Assembly: GCA_902489925.1 (NCBI GenBank)
Contig: CABUBX010000027.1
Location: 1 to 17,436, forward strand
DNA: 17,436 nt
Direction of reading: 5' to 3'
From: an uncultured Lachnospiraceae bacterium
Lineage (GTDB): Bacteria; Bacillota; Clostridia; Lachnospirales; Lachnospiraceae
Below are positions 6,901-14,497 of this stretch, in pieces. Positions within the stretch are counted from its first letter, which is position 1. Each line of letters starts with the position of its first letter. Made by a program: the position numbers and the translations under genes. Below the pieces are notes generated by a model. It made no database searches, was not told the origin of the DNA, and was given only the letters and a program-made list of their open reading frames with translations.

Positions 6901-7830
6901 ATGTCAGACGAAATTTTAACAACCAACACACCGGAAGAATCTATGGACGATTACAAGGCTTCCATTGATGCATCTTTTAGAAAAATCAGCGAAGGCGATG
7001 TATTCACATGTCAGGTTATCGGTGTTTCAGAAAACGAAGTCACTGTTGACTTAAATTCCTACTGCGAAGGTCTTATTAAAAAAGAAGATTTAAGCGGTGA
7101 CCCTTCTTTTTCCATTAAATCAATCAATGTAGGCGATACAATCACCGCAGTTGTTATCCGCGAAGATGACGGCAATGGAAATGTCCTTCTTTCCAAAAAG
7201 AAAGCGGATGAGGAAGGTGCGTGGGCACGATTCGAGCAGATGAAAAACGAGGGAACAGTGCTTGATTTAAAGGTTGGCGGCGTTGTCAATGCCGGCGTGA
7301 TTGTTTACGTGGACGGTATCCGCGGCTTCATCCCTGCATCACAGCTTTCCTTAACTTACGTTGAGGATTTGAATGAATGGCTGAACAAGCCGGTACAGGC
7401 AAAGATTATTACAGCAGATGCCGAAAAATCACGTCTTGTACTTTCCGCTAAAGCCGTAGCCCTTGAAAAAGCCGCTGAAGAAAAAACATCAAAAATCAAC
7501 CGGATTAAAGTCGGCGATGTTTACGAGGGTACTGTCGATAAAATTACAGCCTACGGCGCTTTTATCAAATTATCCGAAGATATTTCCGGACTGCTTCATA
7601 TTTCACAGGTATGTCAAAAGCGCATCAAATCTGTCCATGAAGTATTAAAAGAGGGCGACAAAGTCAATGTTAAGGTCATCGCCAATAAGGACGGAAAATT
7701 AAGCCTGAGCGCCAAAGCACTCCAGGAAATTACTGAAACTCCGGAAGTTTCGGAAGAAGTATTCGACTATAAAGAAGACGGTCAGGCAGCGACAAGCCTT
7801 GGCAGCCTTCTTGCAAATCTTAAATTATAA
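6901..7830 (+). CDS. S1-domain RNA-binding protein (short S1-like, three repeats)
   Basis: A 309-residue protein with three S1/OB-fold repeats at about 31-101, 117-186 and 203-273, the third being the most canonical (VGDVYEGTVDKITAYGAFIKL, then SGLLHIS). A short acidic tail ends in SLGSLLANLKL, a tail seen on several Firmicutes S1 proteins. It should bind single-stranded RNA, either on the ribosome as a reduced S1 or as a general RNA-binding factor. In several Clostridia an S1 protein is instead fused to IspH; no IspH is present here. ATG 6901 is chosen over the upstream in-frame TTG 6880 because AGGAGG ends 8 bases before it. The M18 peptidase gene follows after 25 bases, so they are probably co-transcribed. 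Confidence 0.88.
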   Translation: MSDEILTTNTPEESMDDYKASIDASFRKISEGDVFTCQVIGVSENEVTVDLNSYCEGLIKKEDLSGDPSFSIKSINVGDTITAVVIREDDGNGNVLLSKKKADEEGAWARFEQMKNEGTVLDLKVGGVVNAGVIVYVDGIRGFIPASQLSLTYVEDLNEWLNKPVQAKIITADAEKSRLVLSAKAVALEKAAEEKTSKINRIKVGDVYEGTVDKITAYGAFIKLSEDISGLLHISQVCQKRIKSVHEVLKEGDKVNVKVIANKDGKLSLSAKALQEITETPEVSEEVFDYKEDGQAATSLGSLLANLKL

Positions 7831-7855
7831 TCTGAATGAACAAGGAGATTTTTAA

Positions 7856-9145
7856 GTGAACGACATTCAAAGACTTTTTGACTTTATAGAAAATTCCGTT
7901 TCACCGGCTCATGGCGTTACCCATGCAGCCGATGTTCTTGAAAAGGCCGGTTTTACTGCCTTAGATTTAAAAAAAGACTGGCAGCTTGAAGCCGGAGGCG
8001 CTTATTACTGCCGCCCGTTTGCCAGCGAACTTTTTGCTTTCCGCATCGGCAGCAATTTGGATTTATCTAAAGGTGCACATATTGCAGGCGCGCATATTGA
8101 CTGGCCATGCATCCGCATCAAGCCAAATGCCCAGCTGATTAAACAGGGCTATTTGCAAGCCAATGTTGAAGTTTACGGCGGCCCGATTTTATCGACATTT
8201 TTCGACCGCCCGCTTTGTATTGCAGGAAGACTTGCCGTAAAATCAGACAATATTCTCGAACCGAAGATGCTTGACATCAACATTCAAAAGCCTGTAGCTA
8301 TTATTGCCAGTCTCGCCATTCATATGAGCCGCGCAATTATTGAAGCAGGCAATAAAATCGACAAGCAGGTGCATCTGCTGCCAATCTTTGGCATCATCGA
8401 GGAAACGATGAATAAAGATAATTATTTATTAAACTTTATTGCCGAAGCTGCCCATATCGCAGCAGAAGATATCCTTGATTACGAATTATGCCTTTACAAT
8501 CCTGAAAAACCGTCTCTAATCGGTATCAATGACGATTTTATTTCGGCGCCGCGCCTTGATGATATTACTTCAGCCTGTGCAGCCGTATACGGTCTCATCG
8601 ACAGCACACCGTCAGACAAAATTGCCATGACTGTGCTTTTTGACAATGAAGAAATCGGCAGCCAGACAAAACAGGGCGCTGACTCAACAATGCTCGACCG
8701 AATTTTGGAAAAAATCTGGGCATCCTTTGGAGAAAGCCGCGTCAAATATATCTCTGACATCCACGGCAGTATGATTTTGTCCGCAGATGTCGGCCACGGC
8801 TACCATCCAAATTATCCGGGTGTCTACGACATCACTACGCTTCCGGTTCTCGGCAAAGGTTTTGTCATTAAAACGGACAGCAACCAAAAATATTCATGGG
8901 ATTGTCAGGCCAGCGGCGGCTTAAAGCAACTGTGCGAAGCTAAAGATATTCCTTACCAGTGCTGTGTGAAGCGTTCAGACCAGGCCGGCGGCGGTACTAT
9001 CGGCTCGCTGATTTCATCTCAGCTGCCAATCAAAACCGTGGACCTTGGCGTACCGCTTTTATCCATGCATTCCGCACGAGAGCTTATGGGTACAAAGGAC
9101 CAGGAAGCGCTCACCCGCGTTATGAAAGAATTTTTCAGTTTATAG
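7856..9145 (+). CDS. apeB: M18 family aminopeptidase (aspartyl-type)
   Basis: A 429-residue di-zinc aminopeptidase of typical family length. Expected ligands are present: His80 and Asp82 in AHIDWPC, Asp235 in RLDDITSA, the Glu265-Glu266 pair in DNEEIGSQ, Asp311 in SADVGHGYHP and His405 in SMHSAREL. M18 enzymes remove N-terminal residues, often acidic, from peptides in the cytoplasm as large oligomers. The start is GTG 7856, supported by AAGGAG 8 bases upstream. It is the second gene of a two-gene unit closed by the strong terminator at 9152-9189. The HxD pattern has Trp-Pro instead of the usual Ser-Pro (HTDSP) after the Asp, a minor variation. The symbol is by family similarity. Confidence 0.93.
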   Translation: MNDIQRLFDFIENSVSPAHGVTHAADVLEKAGFTALDLKKDWQLEAGGAYYCRPFASELFAFRIGSNLDLSKGAHIAGAHIDWPCIRIKPNAQLIKQGYLQANVEVYGGPILSTFFDRPLCIAGRLAVKSDNILEPKMLDINIQKPVAIIASLAIHMSRAIIEAGNKIDKQVHLLPIFGIIEETMNKDNYLLNFIAEAAHIAAEDILDYELCLYNPEKPSLIGINDDFISAPRLDDITSACAAVYGLIDSTPSDKIAMTVLFDNEEIGSQTKQGADSTMLDRILEKIWASFGESRVKYISDIHGSMILSADVGHGYHPNYPGVYDITTLPVLGKGFVIKTDSNQKYSWDCQASGGLKQLCEAKDIPYQCCVKRSDQAGGGTIGSLISSQLPIKTVDLGVPLLSMHSARELMGTKDQEALTRVMKEFFSL

Positions 9146-9151
9146 TTACAA

Positions 9152-9189
9152 AAAATTCCTCCGACACTTTAAAGCATCGGAGGAATTTT
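9152..9189. terminator. Bidirectional intrinsic terminator, 13-bp stem
   Basis: AAAATTCCTCCGA (9152-9164) pairs perfectly with TCGGAGGAATTTT (9177-9189) around a 12-base loop. A T-rich tail is present on both strands, so it serves both the plus-strand peptidase gene and the minus-strand htpG that converge on it. Confidence 0.92.
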
Positions 9190-9199
9190 ATTTTAATCA

Positions 9200-11200
9200 T
9201 TATTTCATTAATAATTTCATAATCTTGTTGCTTCTCTCAACAAACTTTGTCAGCGCATCTGCTGTCAAAGGTTTGTGTGCAAGCAGCGCGAGGTCATAGA
9301 GCTGCTGACAAATAATATCTGTATGCTCACCTTCGCCATTGTTTAAAACATACTGAACAAGCTCATTGTTTGCATTAAGAATTAAAGTCTCACCTTCACC
9401 GGCAAACATGCTCATATCCATGCCCGGCATTGCATACATTCTCATCATATCCTGCATACGGCGGCTCTCCTCCGATAATGTTATCATCGAAGAAACATCC
9501 TCGTTTTTAAGCTTTTCAACTTTGACAGTCAGCTTATCCTTGCCAAGTGCCTTCTTAAAAATCTCAGTCAGTTTAGTTGTATCTTCTTCAAGTGCCTTTG
9601 CATCTTCTTCCTCAGTCTTTTCTTTGAAAATATCTGCAAGGTCTGTATCGATACGCTTAAAGGATACGCCTTCCTTTGCCTGCTCAAGATTTGTCACAAA
9701 CGGCTGGTCGATATTGTGCTTCAAAATGACCGCATCAAGACCTTCGGCCTTAAACATATTGATATACTGTGACTGCTGAACTTCATCTGTCACATAGAAT
9801 ACCTGATTTTCATGCTTTTCCTTAGCCGCTTCAAGATAATCGTCCAATGTGATATACTTGCCTTCAAGATTTTTATAAATAATGTAATCCTTCATCTTTT
9901 CGTTGAACTTACTGTCCTTAATGCAGCCGAATTTAATGAACGGATTAATGTCATCCCAGTATTTCTCATAGTTTTCACGGTCTGTCTTGCACATACCTGA
10001 AAGTTTATCGGCAACCTTCTTTGTAATATAATCTGAAATTTTTCTTACAAAGCCGTCATTCTGAAGGGCGGAACGGGATACGTTAAGCGGTAAATCAGGA
10101 CAATCAATCACACCTTTAAGAAGCATTAAAAATTCAGGAATCACTTCTTTAATATTATCGGCAATAAATACCTGATTATTATAAAGCTTAATTGTACCTT
10201 CAATAGATTCATATTCAAAATTAATCTTAGGGAAATATAAAATACCCTTTAAGTTAAACGGATAATCCATATTCAAATGAATCCAGAATAAAGGCTCTTT
10301 ATAATCGTTAAATACTTTGCGGTAGAAGTTTTTGTATTCTTCCTCTGTGCACTCATTCGGATGCTTTGACCAAAGCGGATGAATATCGTTTAAGAGCTGA
10401 GGACGTCTGATAATTTTCGCCTTATGACGTTCAGGAGTCACCTCTACAGTTTCCTTTGTTCTGTCTTCATTTTCCTTTTCTTCTGTCTTTGCAGGCTCTA
10501 CGATATGCTCAACAACAGTATCTGTCTCTTTGACATCAGCCTCGTCGATTGTCTCGTATTCCGGTTCGTTGCCTTCTTTTGAAAGATAAATTTCCACAGG
10601 CATAAATGAACAATACTTTTCAATCACTTCTCTTGCTTTATATTCATTGGCAAATTCAAGACTGTCCTCATTTAAGAACAATGTAATCTCTGTACCGCGC
10701 TCAGTACGTCTGCCCTCGCTCATGGAATACTCGCTGTCACCGTCACACTCCCAATGCACAGGCTCAGCGCCTTCTTTATAGGATAATGTCTCAATTTCAA
10801 CCTTTTCGGCAACCATAAATGCAGAATAAAATCCAAGACCGAAATGACCGATAATCTGGTCCTCACTTGTCTTATCTTTATACTTTTCAAGGAAATCACT
10901 TGCACCGGAGAAAGCAATCTGTGTAATGTACTCCTCAACCTCATCGGCTGTCATACCGATACCGTTATCAATAAATTTAAGTGTCTTCTCATCAGGATTT
11001 ACAATTACCTGTACTTTAAACTGCTCACCCTCAGGCAGTGTGTATTCACCCATAACATCAAGCTTCTTAACTTTTGTTACAGCATCGCAGCCATTGGAAA
11101 TCAGCTCTCTGAAAAAGATATCATGGTCTGAGTAAAGCCATTTCTTAATAATCGGAAATAAGTTCTCACTGTTAATGGATAAATTACCCTGTTTATTCAT
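9200..11200 (-). CDS. htpG: HtpG (Hsp90) molecular chaperone
   Basis: A 666-residue ATP-dependent chaperone. The N-terminal GHKL ATPase domain (about 1-205) has catalytic Glu32 and Asn36 in RELISNGCDA, Asp78 in DNGIGM and the lid/glycine motif GHFGLGFYSAFMV. The middle domain (about 263-500) includes NVSRSALQ with the arginine that contacts the ATP gamma-phosphate, and the C-terminal dimerisation domain follows. Between N and middle domains lies an unusually long acidic/basic linker (about 209-262, rich in Glu, Thr, Lys), longer than in E. coli HtpG and reminiscent of the eukaryotic charged linker. The start follows GAGGAG with 9 bases' spacing. A promoter and CIRCE operator lie just upstream, so HrcA should repress it. 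It is transcribed alone, ending at 9152-9189. Confidence 0.97.
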   Translation of the reverse strand: MNKQGNLSINSENLFPIIKKWLYSDHDIFFRELISNGCDAVTKVKKLDVMGEYTLPEGEQFKVQVIVNPDEKTLKFIDNGIGMTADEVEEYITQIAFSGASDFLEKYKDKTSEDQIIGHFGLGFYSAFMVAEKVEIETLSYKEGAEPVHWECDGDSEYSMSEGRRTERGTEITLFLNEDSLEFANEYKAREVIEKYCSFMPVEIYLSKEGNEPEYETIDEADVKETDTVVEHIVEPAKTEEKENEDRTKETVEVTPERHKAKIIRRPQLLNDIHPLWSKHPNECTEEEYKNFYRKVFNDYKEPLFWIHLNMDYPFNLKGILYFPKINFEYESIEGTIKLYNNQVFIADNIKEVIPEFLMLLKGVIDCPDLPLNVSRSALQNDGFVRKISDYITKKVADKLSGMCKTDRENYEKYWDDINPFIKFGCIKDSKFNEKMKDYIIYKNLEGKYITLDDYLEAAKEKHENQVFYVTDEVQQSQYINMFKAEGLDAVILKHNIDQPFVTNLEQAKEGVSFKRIDTDLADIFKEKTEEEDAKALEEDTTKLTEIFKKALGKDKLTVKVEKLKNEDVSSMITLSEESRRMQDMMRMYAMPGMDMSMFAGEGETLILNANNELVQYVLNNGEGEHTDIICQQLYDLALLAHKPLTADALTKFVERSNKIMKLLMK

Positions 11201-11264
11201 AAAAAATCACTCCTCAATAATTTCTGGCAGCCTGTGCCGCACATTTTCTGTTCATCTAGTGATT

Positions 11265-11293
11265 ATTTTAACGCTGACTGTTCTAAATGTCAA
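11265..11293 (-). promoter_or_regulatory. htpG promoter (SigA type)
   Basis: On the minus strand TTGACA (perfect, 11288-11293), a 17-base spacer and TAAAAT (11265-11270, five of six) lead into a leader of about 60 bases before the htpG ATG. The CIRCE element is 7 bases upstream of the -35 box. Confidence 0.88.
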
Positions 11294-11300
11294 GAAAAAA

Positions 11301-11327
11301 TTAGCACTCATTTTTAGTGAGTGCTAA
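11301..11327. promoter_or_regulatory. CIRCE operator (HrcA binding site), also terminator-like
   Basis: TTAGCACTC, nine bases, GAGTGCTAA: an exact match to the CIRCE consensus. The established role is binding of the heat-shock repressor HrcA. It lies upstream of the htpG -35 box rather than downstream of the start site, the more common position. On the minus strand its 10-bp stem is followed by TTTTTT (11300-11295), which also makes it resemble an intrinsic terminator for the gene ending at 11342, a dual role inferred from sequence only. Confidence 0.95.
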
Positions 11328-11341
11328 TAATTCAAATTCTT

Positions 11342-11842
11342 TTATATACTTTCGGTAAACGCAATATGATGCTGGCGAAAAAAAGTCTTAACTGTCTCAT
11401 CCCAAAGATGCTCCACGGTCTTATCCAATATGAATGTCTTAAACGAAATCCCTGTCACGCATGTAAACGTATTTTTTTCATAACGAAGATTCATATATAA
11501 GCCCTGCACATCTTCCGGCTTGACAGCCGATTGATTTCTTTCTAAAAGCCACTGCTTATTTTCATCAGAAAGCTGAAGCACAAATTGAAAGGATACCGGA
11601 AGCTTGTGTCCTTTAATCATGTTATAGGCAATCGGCCGTATTTCCGACCAGAGACAAATTTCCCGGCCATGAAGCGCCTGAAGCTCATCACTGGAATAAA
11701 ATGCTCTGTTAAGCTGGCCGCCCAGCTTAAAATCCGCAAACGTGCTGATTGTTGATTCACCTACATAAAATTTATCAAAAATATCCCCGGCAAGAAGTCT
11801 TGATACAAAAAGCTTACCGTCCTCTATGGTTAACGCTGTCAT
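11342..11842 (-). CDS. DUF5721-like protein of unknown function
   Basis: A 166-residue soluble protein without signal peptide or membrane span. It resembles, from memory, a small Clostridia/Lachnospiraceae family (DUF5721): an opening LTIEDGKLFVSRLLAGDIFDKF block, a central region with WSEIRPIAYNMIKGHKLPVSFQFVLQ, and a C-terminal FILDKTVEHLWDETVKTFFRQH helix. No catalytic motif is recognised. The start at 11842 is preceded by AGAGG and lies inside the 3' end of the upstream membrane protein gene (29-base overlap), so the two are translationally coupled. The gene ends 15 bases before the CIRCE hairpin, which may terminate it. Function is unknown. Confidence 0.75.
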   Translation of the reverse strand: MTALTIEDGKLFVSRLLAGDIFDKFYVGESTISTFADFKLGGQLNRAFYSSDELQALHGREICLWSEIRPIAYNMIKGHKLPVSFQFVLQLSDENKQWLLERNQSAVKPEDVQGLYMNLRYEKNTFTCVTGISFKTFILDKTVEHLWDETVKTFFRQHHIAFTESI

Positions 11843-12512
11843 CCTCTATTTCCTCTTTTATAAACATCATCAGGACGCCAAGGAAAAGCATCAGACATGC
11901 AAAAAGCACAGCCTTTTCCTCAAGCTGACCTGTAATTACAGCGCCAAATGCCGCCCCGATAATAAATACTAAAATGATACCATAATAGTGCCAGACCTTA
12001 TGCAAAGCCTTTTTATCTTTTGTATGCAAATATACAGCTAAAGCCGCTGTACCGCTTCTCAGATTACCCGTACACATTGTCGTTGCATAGGCATTACCAC
12101 GCACCTTTCTAAAGCTGTCCACTTGAAGCGCACAGACAAACGATACCGTAATATTGGCAAGCATATTTAAAGACTGAGACATCAAGGATACAAGTGCTAA
12201 TAAAAGTATCTCAATCATCAAAATAATTTGCCGCCAGTGAATCGTCTTAAGCGTTTTAAAATGCCACTGGATTTTCTCCACAACAAGAACACCCGCTGCA
12301 AAAGCAACAATCGGTATTAAATAATAAAGCGCCGCACCAAAGCTTCCCTGCGCCATATTTATGCCGAGCAGTACAATATTTCCTGTCTGGGCATTGGCAA
12401 AAACACCGCCTCTTGATATAAAGGTATATGCATCTAAAAAACCGCCGGTTAATGTCAGCAACACAGCAAGTCCCGCAGATTCAGAAATCTGTCCTTTTCT
12501 TTTGTACGCCAT
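11814..12512 (-). CDS. YoaK/DUF1275 family membrane protein
   Basis: A 232-residue integral membrane protein with about six hydrophobic segments: about 12-32, 57-77, 92-112, 114-132, 165-187 and 190-209. Family signatures are GGFLDAYTF and AQTGNIV near the start and ATTMCTGNLRSG in the middle; the two TGN motifs are characteristic of the duplicated half of DUF1275. The role of the family is unproven; a transporter is suggested. ATG 12512 is chosen, although an in-frame ATG exists 39 bases further upstream, because GGGAGG sits 6 bases before it and the upstream stretch is the palindromic intergenic hairpin. It overlaps the downstream gene by 29 bases. No separate promoter is evident between it and the transketolase operon, so read-through is likely. 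Confidence 0.85.
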   Translation of the reverse strand: MAYKRKGQISESAGLAVLLTLTGGFLDAYTFISRGGVFANAQTGNIVLLGINMAQGSFGAALYYLIPIVAFAAGVLVVEKIQWHFKTLKTIHWRQIILMIEILLLALVSLMSQSLNMLANITVSFVCALQVDSFRKVRGNAYATTMCTGNLRSGTAALAVYLHTKDKKALHKVWHYYGIILVFIIGAAFGAVITGQLEEKAVLFACLMLFLGVLMMFIKEEIEDDSVNHRGR

Positions 12513-12534
12513 AAAATGCCTCCCTGTAGCACTA

Positions 12535-12570
12535 AAGGCTGCCGCATACACAAATGTATTTGGCAGCCTT
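12535..12570 (-). terminator. Stem-loop downstream of transketolase genes (attenuator or weak terminator)
   Basis: AAGGCTGCC (12535-12543) pairs with GGCAGCCTT (12562-12570), with an inner ATACA/TGTAT stem. On the minus strand the stem is followed only by TTTAG, so any termination is likely partial, allowing expression of the YoaK-like gene behind it. Confidence 0.55.
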
Positions 12571-12581
12571 ATCTCTAAAAA

Positions 12582-13520
12582 TTAAAGCCAGTTTTTCACA
12601 GAAGCATAAATGCCTTCCCCATCAAGACCATATTTTTTAATCAGCTCTAAAGCCGGTCCCGACTCACCGTAAACATCCTGTACACCAATCTTTAAAAGCT
12701 TTGTCGGTGCTTTTGCACAAATCGCATCTGCAACCGCACTGCCAAGACCGCCAATCACAGAATGTTCTTCGACTGTCACAACCTTACCTGTCTTTAAAGC
12801 AGATGCTATTACAAGCGCATCATCCAAAGGCTTAATTGTATGAATATTGATTACTTCAGCGTCAATGCCGTCCGCAGAAAGCTTGTCCGCTGCAATCAGT
12901 GCTTCATTGACACAAAGACCTGTCGCAATAATTGTCACATCCTTGCCTTCCCGTAAAACAATGCCCTTACCAAGTTCAAACTTGTAATTTTCTTCATCAT
13001 TAATCACAGGCACTGCAAGTCGTCCAAAACGCATATATACAGGGCCTTCATGGGCATACGCTGCTCTAACTGCTGCTCTTGCCTCTACATCATCAGCAGG
13101 ATTAATGACAACCATTCCCGGAATTGTACGCATCAATGCAATATCTTCATTACACTGGTGTGTCGCACCGTCTTCACCGACAGAAATACCTGCATGTGTT
13201 GCACCAATTTTTACATTAAGATGCGGATAACCGATACTGTTTCTAATCTGCTCAAAAGCACGGCCTGCAGCAAACATAGCAAATGTACTTGCAAAAGGCA
13301 CTTTGCCCGTTGTTGCAAGACCTGCGGCGATCCCCATCATATTCGCTTCGGCAATACCACAGTCGATATGTCTGTCCGGAAATTCCTTTTTAAACATGTC
13401 CGTCTTTGTCGCTCCTGCAAGGTCAGCGTCAAGGACAACAACATTCTCATCGGCCTTACCAAGCTCAATAAGCGCCTTGCCAAAACTCTCTCTTGTCGCA
13501 ATTTTCTTTATTTCTGACAT
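12582..13520 (-). CDS. Transketolase, C-terminal subunit (Pyr and C-terminal domains)
   Basis: A 312-residue protein with the pyrimidine-binding domain (about 1-165) and the transketolase C-terminal domain (about 180-312). The catalytic Glu58 that activates thiamine diphosphate is in CGIAEANMMGIAAGL, and the ring-binding region continues FASTFAMFAAGRAFEQIRN. The split enzyme together with the N-subunit moves two-carbon units between sugar phosphates in the non-oxidative pentose phosphate pathway. The two genes overlap by 13 bases, and this start follows AGGTGCAGCG, a weak site, so coupling probably drives its translation. Other thiamine-diphosphate enzymes can be split this way, but the identity of both halves supports transketolase. 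Confidence 0.93.
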   Translation of the reverse strand: MSEIKKIATRESFGKALIELGKADENVVVLDADLAGATKTDMFKKEFPDRHIDCGIAEANMMGIAAGLATTGKVPFASTFAMFAAGRAFEQIRNSIGYPHLNVKIGATHAGISVGEDGATHQCNEDIALMRTIPGMVVINPADDVEARAAVRAAYAHEGPVYMRFGRLAVPVINDEENYKFELGKGIVLREGKDVTIIATGLCVNEALIAADKLSADGIDAEVINIHTIKPLDDALVIASALKTGKVVTVEEHSVIGGLGSAVADAICAKAPTKLLKIGVQDVYGESGPALELIKKYGLDGEGIYASVKNWL

Positions 13521-14344
13521 AACGCTGCACCTGCCTTTTCCAAATCTTCCATAGCAATCTTAAATTCTTCATCATTCGGTGCCTTGCCATGCCAGCCCGC
13601 ATTATTCTCCATAAAGGACACACCTTTGCCTTTCACACTCTTTGCAATGATGGCTGTCGGCATTCCTTTTGTCTGTCTTGCCTCTTTAAAGGCTCTTTCC
13701 AAATCATCAAAATCATGCGCATCCACATTAATCACATGGAAATTAAAAGCTTTAAATTTCTCATCAATCGGATATGGTGAACACACATCAGCAATATTGC
13801 CGTCAATCTGAAGGCCATTATTATCCACAATAACAACTAAATTATCAAGCTTTCTTGCCCCTGCAAACATAGAAGCTTCCCAAACCTGACCTTCCTGAAT
13901 TTCTCCGTCACCGAGCAGTGTATAAACACGATAATCTTCTCCGCTCATCTTTGCAGATAAAGCCATACCGACTGCGGCTGAAATACCCTGTCCTAAAGAA
14001 CCGCTGGACATATCCACACCCGGAATACCCTTCATATCCGGATGTCCCTGAAGATAAGAGCCTACATGGCGAAGTGTTGTCAAATCTTCCTTAGGGAAAA
14101 AGCCTTTTTCCGCCAATACTGCATACAATCCCGGAGCCACATGACCTTTTGAAAGTACAAAACGGTCTCTGTCTGGCTTATCCGGCTGCTTTGCATCTAC
14201 ATTCAATTCTTCATAATAAAGATAAGTAAAAATGTCTGCTGCTGACAAAGAGCCGCCCGGATGACCGCACTTTGCGCTGTGTACAGCACGAATGATACTC
14301 TTTCGAATCTCATTAGCCGTAATCTGAAGTTCTAACTTATTCAT
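13508..14344 (-). CDS. Transketolase, N-terminal subunit (ThDP-binding)
   Basis: A 278-residue protein that binds the diphosphate end of thiamine diphosphate. His28 in SAKCGHPGGSLSAAD, His68 in SKGHVAPGLYA and His101 in YLQGHPDMKG line the active site, and GDGEIQEG (145-152) with the downstream VDNNG (Asn175-Asn176) forms the Mg2+/diphosphate motif GDG-x26-NN. ATG 14344 is chosen because AAAGGAGAG lies immediately upstream. The longer frame reaching 14476 would run through the promoter and the hpf terminator and has no family similarity. It forms a heteromer with the adjacent C-subunit. It is the first gene of the operon, driven by the promoter at 14412-14440. Confidence 0.95.
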   Translation of the reverse strand: MNKLELQITANEIRKSIIRAVHSAKCGHPGGSLSAADIFTYLYYEELNVDAKQPDKPDRDRFVLSKGHVAPGLYAVLAEKGFFPKEDLTTLRHVGSYLQGHPDMKGIPGVDMSSGSLGQGISAAVGMALSAKMSGEDYRVYTLLGDGEIQEGQVWEASMFAGARKLDNLVVIVDNNGLQIDGNIADVCSPYPIDEKFKAFNFHVINVDAHDFDDLERAFKEARQTKGMPTAIIAKSVKGKGVSFMENNAGWHGKAPNDEEFKIAMEDLEKAGAALCQK

Positions 14345-14411
14345 ATTACTCTCCTTTGGTGTTATCACTGTTTTAAGTTGCCGGGATATACCCGTTACTT
14401 TCCTAACTCTA

Positions 14412-14440
14412 ATACTATCAACAATCCGAACAAAAGTCAA
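14412..14440 (-). promoter_or_regulatory. Promoter of the transketolase operon
   Basis: On the minus strand TTGACT (14435-14440), a 17-base spacer and TAGTAT (14412-14417) precede a leader of about 60 bases containing a tiny CGGG/CCCG hairpin at 14382-14394. The -35 box matches in five of six positions, the -10 in four. Confidence 0.6.
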
Positions 14441-14454
14441 TGAAAACCAAAAAC

Positions 14455-14487
14455 AAAGGGACATATTGCTATGCAATATGTCCCTTT
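14455..14487 (-). terminator. Intrinsic terminator of hpf
   Basis: A perfect 15-bp stem (AAAGGGACATATTGC at 14455-14469 with its complement at 14473-14487) has a 3-base loop and, on the minus strand, is followed by GTTTTTGG. It lies 11 bases past the hpf stop. Confidence 0.92.
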
Positions 14488-14497
14488 AACTTCAATA

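Noticed and set aside
11814..12551. Longer YoaK-like start at 12551
   Set aside because: The extra 13 codons come from the stem-loop; GGGAGG supports ATG 12512.
13508..14476. Longer transketolase N-subunit start at 14476
   Set aside because: The added 44 residues have no family similarity and cross the promoter and the hpf terminator; ATG 14344 has the ribosome binding site.
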